From NCBI GenBank assembly GCA_002413455.1, contig DHXA01000131.1, positions 48,395 through 68,143 on the forward strand: a DNA stretch of 19,749 nt, read 5' to 3'. A program made the translations under genes and the position numbers. How positions within the stretch are numbered: position 1 is the first letter of the stretch; each line of letters begins with the position of its first letter. The notes below the pieces were generated by a model that made no database searches, had not been told where the DNA came from, and saw nothing but the letters and a program-made list of their open reading frames with translations. The stretch is from Rhodanobacter sp. UBA5168 (lineage in GTDB: Bacteria > Pseudomonadota > Gammaproteobacteria > Xanthomonadales > Rhodanobacteraceae). Positions 7,077-15,139 of this stretch are shown piece by piece.

Positions 7077-7748
7077 GTGGAGACGCAGGCCATTCCGATC
7101 CCATCGAACCAACCTGAGCTTGCGCCCGGCATCAACTACTTCTTTGCCGTGCTGCCGGATGATCGGGCGAGATCCGAAATCGCTGGCGTGGGCGAGCGCT
7201 TTCGCAAGTCGCATCGGGTAAGTGGCTCGCCAGTCGCTATCGACAGCCTGCATTTGTCGCTGTGTCCGATGGGCAAACCGGAAAGATTGCGACAGCCGCT
7301 GGAAAGCGCGCTGCTGGCGGCGGCAGCCGAGGTGGTCGCCGAAAGTTTCGACGCCACGCTGGACTCGGCGATGCGCTTCAGCGCCAGGGACGGCCAGTTT
7401 CCATTCGTGCTGTGCGCAGACGCCGTCACCACGGCGGCTGCATTGAACCTGCGCAAGGCGATCGCCGCCGCCCAGCTTCGCGCCGGGCTGCAGGTGAGCG
7501 GTGTTTCCAGTTTCCTGCCGCACGTCACTCTGCTACAGGGTCACGCGGTCGATGCCATCCAGGAGTCGATCACGCCCATCCACTGGCACGTGCACGAGTT
7601 CGTGCTGATCCGCAGCTTCTTCGGTCAATCCAGATTTGAGGCGATCGGCCGCTGGTCGCTGACGATGCAGGCCGAGCCTGAGGTGTATGACCTGCTGGAG
7701 GAAATGGCCCGCATGCCGGATCTGCCCGACCTGCCTGCCGAGGATTGA
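7077..7748 (+). CDS. thpR: 2'-5' RNA ligase / RNA 2',3'-cyclic phosphodiesterase family protein
   Basis: This is a 223-residue protein of the 2H phosphoesterase superfamily (LigT/ThpR), which in bacteria hydrolyses 2',3'-cyclic phosphate RNA ends or reversibly joins 2'-5' RNA links. Both signature motifs are present: IDSLHLSL (His59, HxSx) and LPHVTLLQG (His149, HxTx). The opening NYFFAVLPDD is typical of the family. About 25 extra residues at the C-terminus (YDLLEEMARMPDLPDLPAED) have no match I know. The start is a GTG at 7077, because an in-frame TGA lies just upstream (7068-7070) and no later ATG precedes the conserved YFF segment. No clear ribosome site precedes the GTG, so the start is less certain than the gene. 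It stands alone, after a pseudogene and convergent with a VOC gene. Confidence 0.85.
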   Translation: METQAIPIPSNQPELAPGINYFFAVLPDDRARSEIAGVGERFRKSHRVSGSPVAIDSLHLSLCPMGKPERLRQPLESALLAAAAEVVAESFDATLDSAMRFSARDGQFPFVLCADAVTTAAALNLRKAIAAAQLRAGLQVSGVSSFLPHVTLLQGHAVDAIQESITPIHWHVHEFVLIRSFFGQSRFEAIGRWSLTMQAEPEVYDLLEEMARMPDLPDLPAED

Positions 7749-7966
7749 TGCGGGTCGATGCCGTCGGCCCGGCGCTCGCGGCGGAAACCTGCCGGCGCCG
7801 CTGGCGAGCCAACCCGTATCCAGGGCACTGGGCGCGCGCAGGTAACCGCGGAGAACTCGACGATAAGGTTGGGCGGTGCGGGTAAGGACCTGGCCCTGGC
7901 TCGAACCGACATCTTCGCGGTCTGGGCCATGCAGGGTCGCCGGAGAGTTGGGCGAATAGGCACCGT

Positions 7967-8003
7967 GCCTGCCCGTCTGGCGCGCAACACCACGACGGCA
8001 GGC
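7967..8003 (-). terminator. hairpin abutting the VOC gene stop
   Basis: On the minus strand GCCTGCCGTC (8003-7994) pairs with GACGGGCAGGC (7977-7967) with one bulged G. It starts right after the TGA of the VOC gene and has a 16-base loop. There is no T-run downstream, so it may be a Rho-aided or mRNA-end hairpin. The rest of the 255-bp convergent gap to thpR (7749-8003) holds only a weak GC-rich inverted repeat (GCTCGC/GCGAGC, 7774-7809). Confidence 0.4.
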
Positions 8004-8366
8004 TCAGCCGGCAATCGACTCGACGAAGGTCACCAAGTTGCCGTCCGGATCGCTGACCGGCGCGAAGCGCACGAAGTGCGTCGCTGCCTGCGGTGCCACG
8101 TCGATCTGACGCCCCTGCAGTTTGATCAGAACCTCGTCGAGGTCATCGACCATGATGCCGACCGAGGCGCAGCCAGGGTGGCTCTGCGTGCCGAGGAGAT
8201 CATCTCTCGGCAGCACCTGGATTCGCGTGCATCTGGCGATCTGCCATTCGACGCAGGATGCGCTCGGACAGTGGTCCGGTGCACGTCCGAACAGACGGGC
8301 ATACCAGGCACTGGACGCCGCGAAATCGCTCACGGCAACAGTGGCGAGAACCTGGTGTGCGTTCAT
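8004..8366 (-). CDS. VOC (glyoxalase/bleomycin-resistance fold) family protein
   Basis: This is a 120-residue single-domain vicinal-oxygen-chelate protein built of two beta-alpha-beta3 units. The first unit starts VLATVAVSDFAASSAWYARLFG, the usual VOC opening. The second carries GIMVDDLDEVLIKL and closes with DPDGNLVTFVES, where the final Glu is a typical metal-ligand position. The first-unit metal ligand position is unclear. Members include glyoxalases, dioxygenases and antibiotic-binding proteins, and the sequence does not tell which. The ATG at 8366 has CGGAG upstream and fits the domain start; an in-frame ATG at 8390 adds eight unlikely residues. It is divergent from yjdM (176 bp apart) and unrelated in detail to the broken PhnB-like gene nearby. 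Confidence 0.85.
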   Translation of the reverse strand: MNAHQVLATVAVSDFAASSAWYARLFGRAPDHCPSASCVEWQIARCTRIQVLPRDDLLGTQSHPGCASVGIMVDDLDEVLIKLQGRQIDVAPQAATHFVRFAPVSDPDGNLVTFVESIAG

Positions 8367-8500
8367 GACGAGTCTCCGCGGCGGTCGCACACATTTAACC
8401 CGTGGCGGATGTCGAGCGCGTGAAGGGCCATGTCGGCATCTCTGGCTGCGACGAGCCTACATGGCGCATCCGCTGAGCCGGATCAGGTGCGAGCCGCACG

Positions 8501-8506
8501 TATACT
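8501..8506 (+). promoter_or_regulatory. candidate -10 element of yjdM
   Basis: TATACT, five of six matches to the sigma-70 consensus, lies 37 bases before the yjdM ATG in an otherwise GC-rich gap. No good -35 hexamer sits at 16-18 bases spacing, so an activator or weak promoter is likely. Confidence 0.4.
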
Positions 8507-8542
8507 CGCGGGCTGTATGAATCAACTGCCCCAGGATCGACC

Positions 8543-8884
8543 ATGTCCCAGACCCTTGCCTGCCCCCTTTGCGCGATGGACAACATCTACCCGGATGGCG
8601 ACAACCATGTCTGTGCCGATTGTGGCCATGAATGGCCGATCGCGACGAGCGTGGATGCAGGCGAGGCGATGGTGGTGCGGGACGTCAATGGCAATGTCCT
8701 CAGCAGCGGCGACACGGTGACGGTGATCAAGGACCTGAAGGTGAAGGGCTCGTCGATTCCGTTGAAGCAGGGCAGCGTGATCCGCAACATCCGTCTCGTC
8801 GATGGCGATCCCGATCACATCGAAGGCCATTCGGACAAGATCAAGGGTCTGGTGCTGAAGACGTGCTATCTCAGGAAGGCCTGA
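8543..8884 (+). CDS. yjdM: zinc-ribbon protein YjdM (PhnA family)
   Basis: This is a 113-residue cytosolic protein of the PhnA/YjdM family, full length. The N-terminal zinc ribbon has CPLC and CADC (residues 8-11 and 25-28). The C-terminal SH3-like PhnA domain reads VVRDVNGNVLSSGDTVTVIK, then DLKVKGSS and GLVLKTCYLRKA, which is highly conserved. The old name 'alkylphosphonate utilisation protein' comes from its position near phn genes in E. coli; a role in phosphonate breakdown has not been supported, and no phn genes are present here. The ATG at 8543 is preceded by AGGA at proper spacing. The gene converges on the TonB-dependent receptor, whose terminator lies between them. Confidence 0.93.
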   Translation: MSQTLACPLCAMDNIYPDGDNHVCADCGHEWPIATSVDAGEAMVVRDVNGNVLSSGDTVTVIKDLKVKGSSIPLKQGSVIRNIRLVDGDPDHIEGHSDKIKGLVLKTCYLRKA

Positions 8885-8937
8885 TGCTCGCGTAACAGTC
8901 CGTGATAAGGGCGAGCTATCCGTCGCTTCGTTCTTCG

Positions 8938-8991
8938 AAAAAAAACCAGACATCCGCGTCGGAATCAGGGGAGGGGTGCGCGGATGCCTGG
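8938..8991 (-). terminator. intrinsic terminator of the TonB-dependent receptor gene
   Basis: On the minus strand the 13-base arm CCAGGCATCCGCG (8991-8979) pairs with CGCGGATGTCTGG (8958-8946) with a single G-U pair, a 20-base loop, and eight T directly after the stem (8945-8938). It begins 9 bases after the receptor's stop codon. This is the clearest rho-independent terminator in the window and works only for the minus strand. Confidence 0.88.
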
Positions 8992-9000
8992 CGGGGAAAC

Positions 9001-12000
9001 TCAATAGTCGTAACTGACGCTCAGGCGGAAATAGCGTGGGTCTTCGCGATACAGCGCCGTGCCGTATAGCGGGTTGGGCGTGTAGGCCTGCTGTTCGGAG
9101 TTGGGTTGCAGGAAGGTCGGACGCTGCTCGTTGAATACGTTGAAGACGTTGGCACTGAAGCCTAGCCGGTGTGCCGCGAACGCCGGGCGATAGGTCACGC
9201 CCAGATCGAGCCGGTACGTCCACGGCAGTCGACCGTGGCTGCCGGGAGGCGAGGGCAGCCCATCACACCAGTGGTACGCGTTGCCGTAGTTCACCGGATT
9301 GGTGTGGTCCGGGCCGTAGTAACCCAGGCAGATGCGCGGGTTGCCCGATTGCACGCTGAGGTTGGCGGACGCCAGCCATTCCGGATTGAACTGGTAGTAG
9401 CCGAATGCCCTGACCTGATGGGTATGGTCGTTGTTTTGCGGGCCGTTGGTGTTCTCCATGATCACCGAGTTGTCCCAGTCCTCGCTGGCCGACGCGCCAC
9501 TCTGCAGAAGATCGGAACGCAGCTGGCCCTCGGTATTGCCGTAGCTGCGCGAGAACGTGTAGTTGATGCGGCCGTACCAGGTACCGTCGAACGGATGCTC
9601 AAGGAAGGTTTCCAGCGCGTAATAGCGACGCTTGAGTTGCGGAAAACCCAGCTCCTGGTTGCTGAGGGTCACGCTGAACGGGTTGCCGTCGGGATCGAGC
9701 AGGTTGAACGTATTCGCACGCCCGGGGTTGATGAGGTAGCAGCTGTTGCTGGAACCCACGTCGTAGCCGAGTGCTGCGGCCTTGGCGGTGACCCGGTCGA
9801 TATCGCAGAAGTCGTCGATGGCATTGCGCAGGATGCGCTGGGTCAGCTTGGCGCCGTACAGCCAGTGGGTGCCGGCGGTCTTGGTGAAGCCCAGGATGAA
9901 CTCATCCTGGTATTCGGCCTTGATGTTCTTCGCGGTCACCGTGTCCGGGTCGGGTGGTGTGCCGAAGGAATTGTTGGCCGAGACCGGATCGGACATCACC
10001 GTCAGCCCGGTCGGCGTGCCGTCGGCGGCGATGCCACTGTAGGTGTAGTACTGCTGGGTCGATACGTAACCGGACGCCGCGCCGGTCGCGGGGTTCAGCG
10101 GCAGGCCGAGGTAGTAGCGCCCGGCGTTGCCGAACACCTTGAAGCTGGAGTCGCCGTTGACGTCCCAGCTGAAGCCCAGCCGCGGTGCCCACTGCGGACG
10201 GGTTTGCGTGATGAACGGCTGGCCGCTGGAGTTGTAATCGGTGAACTGGTCATTGCGCAGGCCCAACGAAAGCAGCCAGCGATCGCTCACCTGCCATTTG
10301 TCCTCGATGTACTGGGCGCGCTGCTGCGAGCGTACGCTCACCGCGTTGTTGTCGATGTTCTTCTGCACGAAGTAGCCGTCCTGGCCGTTGGCAAAGTCGC
10401 CCGGCGCCGGTACGCCGTTGGCGCCGGTCACCAGCGGCTGGTCGGGATGGTCGGTATGCCCGTAGACCCAGGCATAACCCGGTCCGCTATTGCGCGTACC
10501 CTGGTGCAGCGCTTCGGCTTTCTGGTTGTCGATACCCAGGCTGATGGTGTGATCGTCCAGGTGATAGCTGACATCAAAGCGGGTGTTGGTGGTCTTGTTG
10601 CCGCGCCCGGGATCGGCGAGCGACGAAATCTGCGTATTGCCGCGCGGAACGCCACCGATCAGGGCCGGGTTCTGATTGGTGACGCTGCCGACATAGGTCA
10701 GGCTGTCGTCGTAGTTGCCCGGCCCGTCGTAATCGTGCGTCTTCATCTCGCCGTACATCGCGCTTACCGTCAGATTGTCGGTGAGGTAGCCGGTGTACTT
10801 GGCCACGTACAGATCACCGCCTTTCTTGGTGTTGTCGAGCGGGCGGGTGTACTGGCCACGGCTGCGCGCGGTGTAGTCGTAGTTGTAGACCGAGCCGGCG
10901 CCGATGCGCTTGTCGGAGGCGCCGGTCAGTTCGAGGATATTGCTGTCGTTGATGTTCCAGTCCAGCTTGCCGTACCAGCGCGGGTCGTCGTAGCGATACT
11001 GCTGGTAGGGCGTCGAGGTGCTGTCGACCGCATTGACGCTCTTGCCTTGCTCGCGCTCGAACTCGCCGGCCAGGAAGAAGAAGAACTTGTCCTTGATCAG
11101 CGGTCCCCCGGCGTAGGCGCTGACGGTCGTGCTCGACAATTCGTTCTTGCTCTTGGGGTTGTACAAATTGCCGGCCACCGGCGTATTCGGCGTGCCATTG
11201 GCGTAGTAGATGTCGGTGTAGTCGCTGCGCGCGAACGAAGGTTCCCACAGCACCTGCGCACCGAAGTGCCATTCGTTGCTGCCGCGCTTGCCTACCTGGT
11301 TGATGACGCCGCCATCCGAGCGGCCGTACTGGGCACTGTAGCCGCCGGTGTAGACCTCCTGCTGGTCGATCGAGCCGTATGGCAGGGTGAGGCCGCCGGC
11401 GGCGTTGAGCGGATCGGTGGTGTTGAAGCCGTTGATGTAATACGCGTTCTCGCTGGCGGCCGAACCACCGAAACTGACCAGCGCCTGGCCGGTGGCGCTG
11501 GTGAAGTTGGCGGTGTTCCGGTTGACTCCCGGCGCCAGTTGCGCAATCTCTTCGGCCGACCGGCCCAGCGGCAGCTTCGCCAGCTGATCGGCAGTCACCA
11601 CCGTGCGCGAGTCGACGCTGGTCACGTCAATGACGGGCAGCGCGTTGCCGGTGACGTTTACCGCGCTGAGAACTGCCGCGTTGCCGGCGGTAGCCCCGGT
11701 GGGAGCGGAGAACGATACGTTGGTCGCCGCACCGACATGCAGGGTGACGTTCTCGCGCGAATCGACCGTCTTGCCATCCTGCTGCAGCGTCACCGTGTAG
11801 GTGCCCAGGGGCAGCTGCGGGGCCACGTAGCGACCGCGTGAATCGACCGGCACCTGACGGACAAGGCCGTTGCCGCTCTGAATCAGCACGGCATTCCCGG
11901 CGTGGTCGGCGACCTGGCCGACCAGCGTGCCGGTGGTGGATTGGGCCGAAGCCAGGGTGATGGCGCCAAGCCCGGCGCCAATGGCGATAGCCTGGGCGAG

Positions 12001-12045
12001 TGTCCGGGTCAGCGTACGTTTGCGCGGTGAGATCGTGTTGTTCAT
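9001..12045 (-). CDS. Oar-like TonB-dependent receptor with carboxypeptidase-regulatory-like domain
   Basis: This is a 1014-residue outer-membrane receptor. It has a signal peptide (about 1-35, ending near LASAQ). Next is a carboxypeptidase-regulatory-like beta-sandwich (about 38-115: GTLVGQVADHAGNAV, then VDSRGRYVAPQLPLGTYTVT). The plug domain (about 150-260) has QLAKLPLGRSAEEIAQLAPG, NAYYINGFN and GGYSAQYGRSDGGVINQVGK, and a long beta-barrel runs to the C-terminus. This is the Oar/TonB_C-like architecture common in Xanthomonadales, often for large peptides, proteins or glycans; the substrate here is unknown. The last residues, LSVSYDY, end in an aromatic residue (Tyr rather than Phe), as needed for barrel assembly. 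The ATG at 12045 is preceded by GAGAG and starts the signal peptide; the frame's upstream ATG at 12114 is unlikely. No regulator, transporter or hydrolase gene adjoins it. Two operator-like palindromes lie upstream. Confidence 0.92.
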   Translation of the reverse strand: MNNTISPRKRTLTRTLAQAIAIGAGLGAITLASAQSTTGTLVGQVADHAGNAVLIQSGNGLVRQVPVDSRGRYVAPQLPLGTYTVTLQQDGKTVDSRENVTLHVGAATNVSFSAPTGATAGNAAVLSAVNVTGNALPVIDVTSVDSRTVVTADQLAKLPLGRSAEEIAQLAPGVNRNTANFTSATGQALVSFGGSAASENAYYINGFNTTDPLNAAGGLTLPYGSIDQQEVYTGGYSAQYGRSDGGVINQVGKRGSNEWHFGAQVLWEPSFARSDYTDIYYANGTPNTPVAGNLYNPKSKNELSSTTVSAYAGGPLIKDKFFFFLAGEFEREQGKSVNAVDSTSTPYQQYRYDDPRWYGKLDWNINDSNILELTGASDKRIGAGSVYNYDYTARSRGQYTRPLDNTKKGGDLYVAKYTGYLTDNLTVSAMYGEMKTHDYDGPGNYDDSLTYVGSVTNQNPALIGGVPRGNTQISSLADPGRGNKTTNTRFDVSYHLDDHTISLGIDNQKAEALHQGTRNSGPGYAWVYGHTDHPDQPLVTGANGVPAPGDFANGQDGYFVQKNIDNNAVSVRSQQRAQYIEDKWQVSDRWLLSLGLRNDQFTDYNSSGQPFITQTRPQWAPRLGFSWDVNGDSSFKVFGNAGRYYLGLPLNPATGAASGYVSTQQYYTYSGIAADGTPTGLTVMSDPVSANNSFGTPPDPDTVTAKNIKAEYQDEFILGFTKTAGTHWLYGAKLTQRILRNAIDDFCDIDRVTAKAAALGYDVGSSNSCYLINPGRANTFNLLDPDGNPFSVTLSNQELGFPQLKRRYYALETFLEHPFDGTWYGRINYTFSRSYGNTEGQLRSDLLQSGASASEDWDNSVIMENTNGPQNNDHTHQVRAFGYYQFNPEWLASANLSVQSGNPRICLGYYGPDHTNPVNYGNAYHWCDGLPSPPGSHGRLPWTYRLDLGVTYRPAFAAHRLGFSANVFNVFNEQRPTFLQPNSEQQAYTPNPLYGTALYREDPRYFRLSVSYDY

Positions 12046-12136
12046 GTGCTCTCTCGTCAAGGCCGGTGGGATGGCGGCAGGGGGACGCTTGCAGCAGTGG
12101 AAACTGTTGCGCACGCCAGGGCACCTGGTGGCTTTG

Positions 12137-12156
12137 AATTTGGAACGATCTAAATT
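12137..12156. promoter_or_regulatory. operator-like palindrome, proximal copy
   Basis: AATTTGGAACGATCTAAATT agrees with its own reverse complement at 16 of 20 positions, with a central CG and AATTT/AAATT ends. It lies 92-111 bp upstream of the receptor start codon. LacI-family operators often have this size and central CG, but the regulator is not identified. Confidence 0.5.
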
Positions 12157-12222
12157 GCAGGCAATGGGCAGACCTAGAATCGGATGATTCGGGAAGTTTT
12201 TGCCGTTTTGGCGTTGTGAAGC

Positions 12223-12242
12223 AATTTGTCTCGATCTAAATT
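12223..12242. promoter_or_regulatory. operator-like palindrome, distal copy
   Basis: AATTTGTCTCGATCTAAATT is identical to the proximal copy at 17 of 20 positions (AATTTGnnnCGATCTAAATT). It has the same orientation and lies 86 bp further upstream, about eight helical turns. The ends and centre (TCGA) are symmetrical. Two such sites would suit cooperative binding or looping upstream of the receptor gene. Confidence 0.5.
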
Positions 12243-12850
12243 CGATTTACTCCCACACCATCGGCGTTGTCGAGGGTGGATGTCACAAAACTGTCGACTC
12301 GGTCATGAAAAAGGAATCTGTCTGGATCTTTGTCGCATCGAGGGGACCGAAGCTGGTTCTGGGCGCGCATCGGGGGCGGCGGCGGGGACCCAACCGTCCT
12401 AGCTGGCCCGTCTCCGCAGCGACGGGATCGACCCTGGAGCAAGTGCAGGTCTGATCTTCTGGATACCGGAAGAAGACTGAAAGCGCTGGTGCTGGCATGT
12501 CCGCCGTCAGGCCGGGTCGCCGCCACGCCCTGGCTGAAATTGACTGCGCCCATGCAGGCAATCCGGTCTGCTCGTCCGGCATGCCGATCCGGGGGCGTTG
12601 CTGGAAGGCTGCACTGGATCCATCCAACCTCGTCGGTGGGCATGACCGGCAACTGCCTTTCGATGCCGTTTCCTCAGCCGACCTGATGCACGGACGAACA
12701 TCCACGGATGTTGGAAGTCGCAGCGGTGCCATGGACGAAGAAAATCATCTTGCCATCTGCAGCCAGCGCATGTACTTCGACCGGCGGAGATTGATCAGGC
12801 CCCGTCGTGATCACCACACGCGGTGTCGAAGCGCATCCTCTTCGATGAGC
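12243..12850. other. about 600 bp without a recognisable gene
   Basis: Between the distal palindrome and the end of the fused transporter gene I find no open frame with a credible protein. All frames give low-complexity, Arg/Pro-rich products or lack starts. The base composition stays GC-rich. A minus-strand frame ending at 12674 reads VVITTGPDQSPPVEVHALAA, then DGKMIFFVHG, which looks somewhat protein-like and could be a decayed remnant, but it has no ATG start and no family I recognise. No clear terminator follows the transporter gene. Confidence 0.5.
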
Positions 12851-14335
12851 TCATTGCCTTGCTTCGAGCCGCAGCCCGCGTGGCGTCAGCCAACGCTCGA
12901 TGCCTTCGAACATGCCCTGCACCAGCAAAGCGAGCACGGCGGCCGGGACCGCGCCTTCCAGAATCAGGCCGACATCGTCCAGCCGGATGCCGGTGAGGAT
13001 GGGCTGGCCATAACCGCCCGCGCCGATCAGCGCCGCCAGTGTGGCGGTACCGACGTTGATCACGGCGGCGGTCTTGATCCCGGCCAGGATCGAACGCATC
13101 GCCAGCGGCAACTCGATTCGGCGCAGGCGTGTGCCTGCCGGCAAACCAAGCGCGGCGGCGGACTCGCGCAATTCCGGTGCAATACCGACCAGGCCGGCAT
13201 GGGTGTTGCGCACGATCGGCAGCAGGCTGTACAGGAACAGCGCAGCAATGGCCGGCCACGTGCCGATGCCGAGCAGCGGAATCATGAAGACGAACATCGC
13301 CAGCGAGGGCACGGTCTGCAGGATGCCGGCCAGGCCGATCACCAGCTGGCCCAGACGCCTTAGACGGGCGGCCAGCACACCCAGCGGTATCGCCAGCAGC
13401 ATGGCCAGCCCCAACGAGATCGCCACCAGCTTGACGTGCTCTGCGCTGCGTTGGAGCAGGCGCGACCATAGTCTGCTGTCGCGACCGGCCGCGCGGATGC
13501 CGAGGAAGTCGGCTGCCACCACGTTCTCCTTGACGCCCTGAAGCTTCACCCTGGCGTTCATCGCGCGCATGGCGCTCTCGTTGATGCGGCCGGTGAGCTT
13601 CTGCAGGACGGTGATGAAGGCCGGCGCGCTTTGCTCCAGCGCAAGGCGATACAGGTAGACCGCTTCGTATCGCGGAAAGTAATGGCGATCGTCGGCGAGT
13701 GTGCGCAAGTGGTAGTAGGGAATTTCCGCATCCGTGCTGTAGAGGTCGATGGCGTCGACCGCGCCGCTGGTCACGGCACGATACGACAGGGTGTGGTCGA
13801 GGCCGCTCACTTTCGCCTGCGGCAGTTCGTAGCGCTGGCGAAGGCCGGGCCAGCCATCACCGCGATCCATGAACTCGTTGGAGAAACCGAAACGCAAGGC
13901 CGGATGCCTGCGCAAGTCGGAAATACGGGTGATACCAAGCTGAGCGGCTTGCACGGCGCGCATGCCGATCGCGTAGGTGTTGTCGAAACCGAGCGAATCG
14001 GTGATGCCGATGCCCATCGGCCTTAGCCGCGCGCGCAAGGTGGCGATGTTCGCATCGGCGGGCACATTGCGGAGCAGCTCCTGGGTCAGCGTGCCGGTGT
14101 ATTCCGGATAGGCGTCTATTTCTCCCTGCTGCAGCGCGCGCCACAGGATGCTGGTGCCACCGAGCTCGCGCTGATGCAATGCATCGATTCCGGCATCGCG
14201 CGCGCTGGCGCGTGCCAGTTCGCCCAGGATCACCGACTCGGTGAACTGCTTGGAACCGATGCGCACGGGTCCGGCCTGTGCGAAAGCCGGCAACAGCAGA
14301 CTGCAGAACAAGGTCGACAGCAACCGGCGCATCAT
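12851..14335 (-). CDS. fused substrate-binding/permease subunit of a quaternary-amine (OpuC/ProW-class) ABC importer
   Basis: This is a 494-residue fusion. Residues 1-21 form a signal peptide (ending AFAQA-G). Residues about 22-275 form an OpuAC/ProX-type binding domain: VRIGSKQFTESVILGE, GGTSILWRALQQGEIDAYPE then YTGT, and DLYSTDAEI. The permease domain (about 300-480) has several membrane helices and the EAA loop ELRESAAALGLPAG then IELPLAMRS that docks on the ATPase. Relatives import glycine betaine, choline, carnitine or, for EgtU-type fusions, ergothioneine; I cannot tell the ligand. The domain order is binding domain first, then permease, the reverse of OpuF/EgtU-type fusions as I know them. 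Its start codon overlaps the stop of the ATPase gene (ATGA), so the two are translationally coupled. The ATG at 14335 is followed by a second ATG. Confidence 0.9.
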   Translation of the reverse strand: MMRRLLSTLFCSLLLPAFAQAGPVRIGSKQFTESVILGELARASARDAGIDALHQRELGGTSILWRALQQGEIDAYPEYTGTLTQELLRNVPADANIATLRARLRPMGIGITDSLGFDNTYAIGMRAVQAAQLGITRISDLRRHPALRFGFSNEFMDRGDGWPGLRQRYELPQAKVSGLDHTLSYRAVTSGAVDAIDLYSTDAEIPYYHLRTLADDRHYFPRYEAVYLYRLALEQSAPAFITVLQKLTGRINESAMRAMNARVKLQGVKENVVAADFLGIRAAGRDSRLWSRLLQRSAEHVKLVAISLGLAMLLAIPLGVLAARLRRLGQLVIGLAGILQTVPSLAMFVFMIPLLGIGTWPAIAALFLYSLLPIVRNTHAGLVGIAPELRESAAALGLPAGTRLRRIELPLAMRSILAGIKTAAVINVGTATLAALIGAGGYGQPILTGIRLDDVGLILEGAVPAAVLALLVQGMFEGIERWLTPRGLRLEARQ

Positions 14336-15108
14336 CGCGCCTCCGGCAGGCGTCGCTGGGCCTCGACGAAACGGGAGACGAAGTCGTCCGCGGGGCGATC
14401 ACGCAGATCCTCGAAGCTGCCGTCCTGCACGATTGCGCCACGGCGGATCAACACCAGCCGGTCGGCGAACCAGGCCGCTTCGGCCAGGTCGTGGGTTACC
14501 ACGATCACCGTCTTGCCGAGCTGGTTGAAGATCTGCTTCAGCTCGTCCTGCAATTCGTGCCGCACGATCGGATCGAGTGCGCCAAGCGGTTCGTCCAGCA
14601 GCAAGGCATCGGGATTGGCCATCAGGCCGCGCATCAGCGCCAGGCGCTGGCGCTGTCCGCCGGAAAGCTCGGCCGGATAACGATCGAGCACGCCTTGCGG
14701 CAGATGCATCAGCGCGGCGAGTTCCTCTGCCCGCTGGCGAATGCAATCCGCGTTCCAGCCGAGATGCCGCGGCAGCAATGCCAGGTTGCCGAGCGCGGTG
14801 AGGTGAGGGAACAGCCCCCCTTCCTGGATCACGTAGCCAACACGCCGCCGCAGCGTCAGCACGTGGGCAGGTTCGAGCGGACGTCCGTCGATCAAGACGC
14901 TGCCACGATCGGGCCATTCCAGCCCCAGCAGCAGCCGCAACACGGTGGACTTGCCCGAGCCACTGCTGCCGATCAGTGCGGTGGTGCTGCCGGCTGCGAA
15001 ATCCAGATCAAGGCGATCGAGTGCGACGACCTTGCCGTAGCATTTGCTGGCCTGTTCGACCGCGAAGGCGATGCCGGCCGTGGTCTCGGCGTCCCGCGGA
15101 ACGGACAT
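14332..15108 (-). CDS. ABC transporter ATP-binding protein (OpuCA/ProV class, no CBS domains)
   Basis: This is a 258-residue ATPase that powers the fused binding/permease protein encoded next. All motifs are intact: Walker A GSSGSGKST (about 47-55), Q-loop Gln95 in YVIQEGGLFPHLT, signature LSGGQRQRL (148-156), Walker B ALLLDEP with Glu173, and the switch His206 in VVTHD. The GLFPHLTALGNLALLPRHLGW region is typical of the quaternary-amine importer group. It ends soon after the D-loop and switch regions. The tandem CBS domains that sense ionic strength or c-di-AMP in ProV/OpuA/OpuCA are absent. The ATG at 15108 (MSVPRDAE) has only a weak ribosome site, but the long upstream extension of the frame is a shadow of the EAL gene. 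The gap to that EAL gene is 31 bp, so co-transcription is likely. Confidence 0.9.
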   Translation of the reverse strand: MSVPRDAETTAGIAFAVEQASKCYGKVVALDRLDLDFAAGSTTALIGSSGSGKSTVLRLLLGLEWPDRGSVLIDGRPLEPAHVLTLRRRVGYVIQEGGLFPHLTALGNLALLPRHLGWNADCIRQRAEELAALMHLPQGVLDRYPAELSGGQRQRLALMRGLMANPDALLLDEPLGALDPIVRHELQDELKQIFNQLGKTVIVVTHDLAEAAWFADRLVLIRRGAIVQDGSFEDLRDRPADDFVSRFVEAQRRLPEAR

Positions 15109-15139
15109 CGACTTCAGCGCCCGCGATCTCGAACCGGCA

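Noticed and set aside
7774..7809. GC-rich inverted repeat after thpR as a terminator
   Set aside because: Only six base pairs (GCTCGC/GCGAGC) with a 24-base loop and no T-run; such matches are expected by chance at this GC content.
9169..11841. 890-codon plus-strand open frame opposite the TonB-dependent receptor
   Set aside because: It is a mirror of the receptor gene's codon pattern in GC-rich DNA. The product is a Val/Ala/Arg/Gly-rich string with no domain, no ribosome site, and the opposite strand clearly encodes a full receptor.
12674..12845. Minus-strand frame with protein-like text (VVITTGPDQSPPVEVHALAA)
   Set aside because: Only about 55 codons, no ATG before the interesting part, and no family I recognise. 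It may be a gene remnant but could equally be chance.
12497..13363. 288-codon plus-strand open frame across the gap and the transporter gene
   Set aside because: Most of it is antisense to the conserved permease domain, the product is His/Arg/Gln-rich without motifs, and no ribosome site precedes it.
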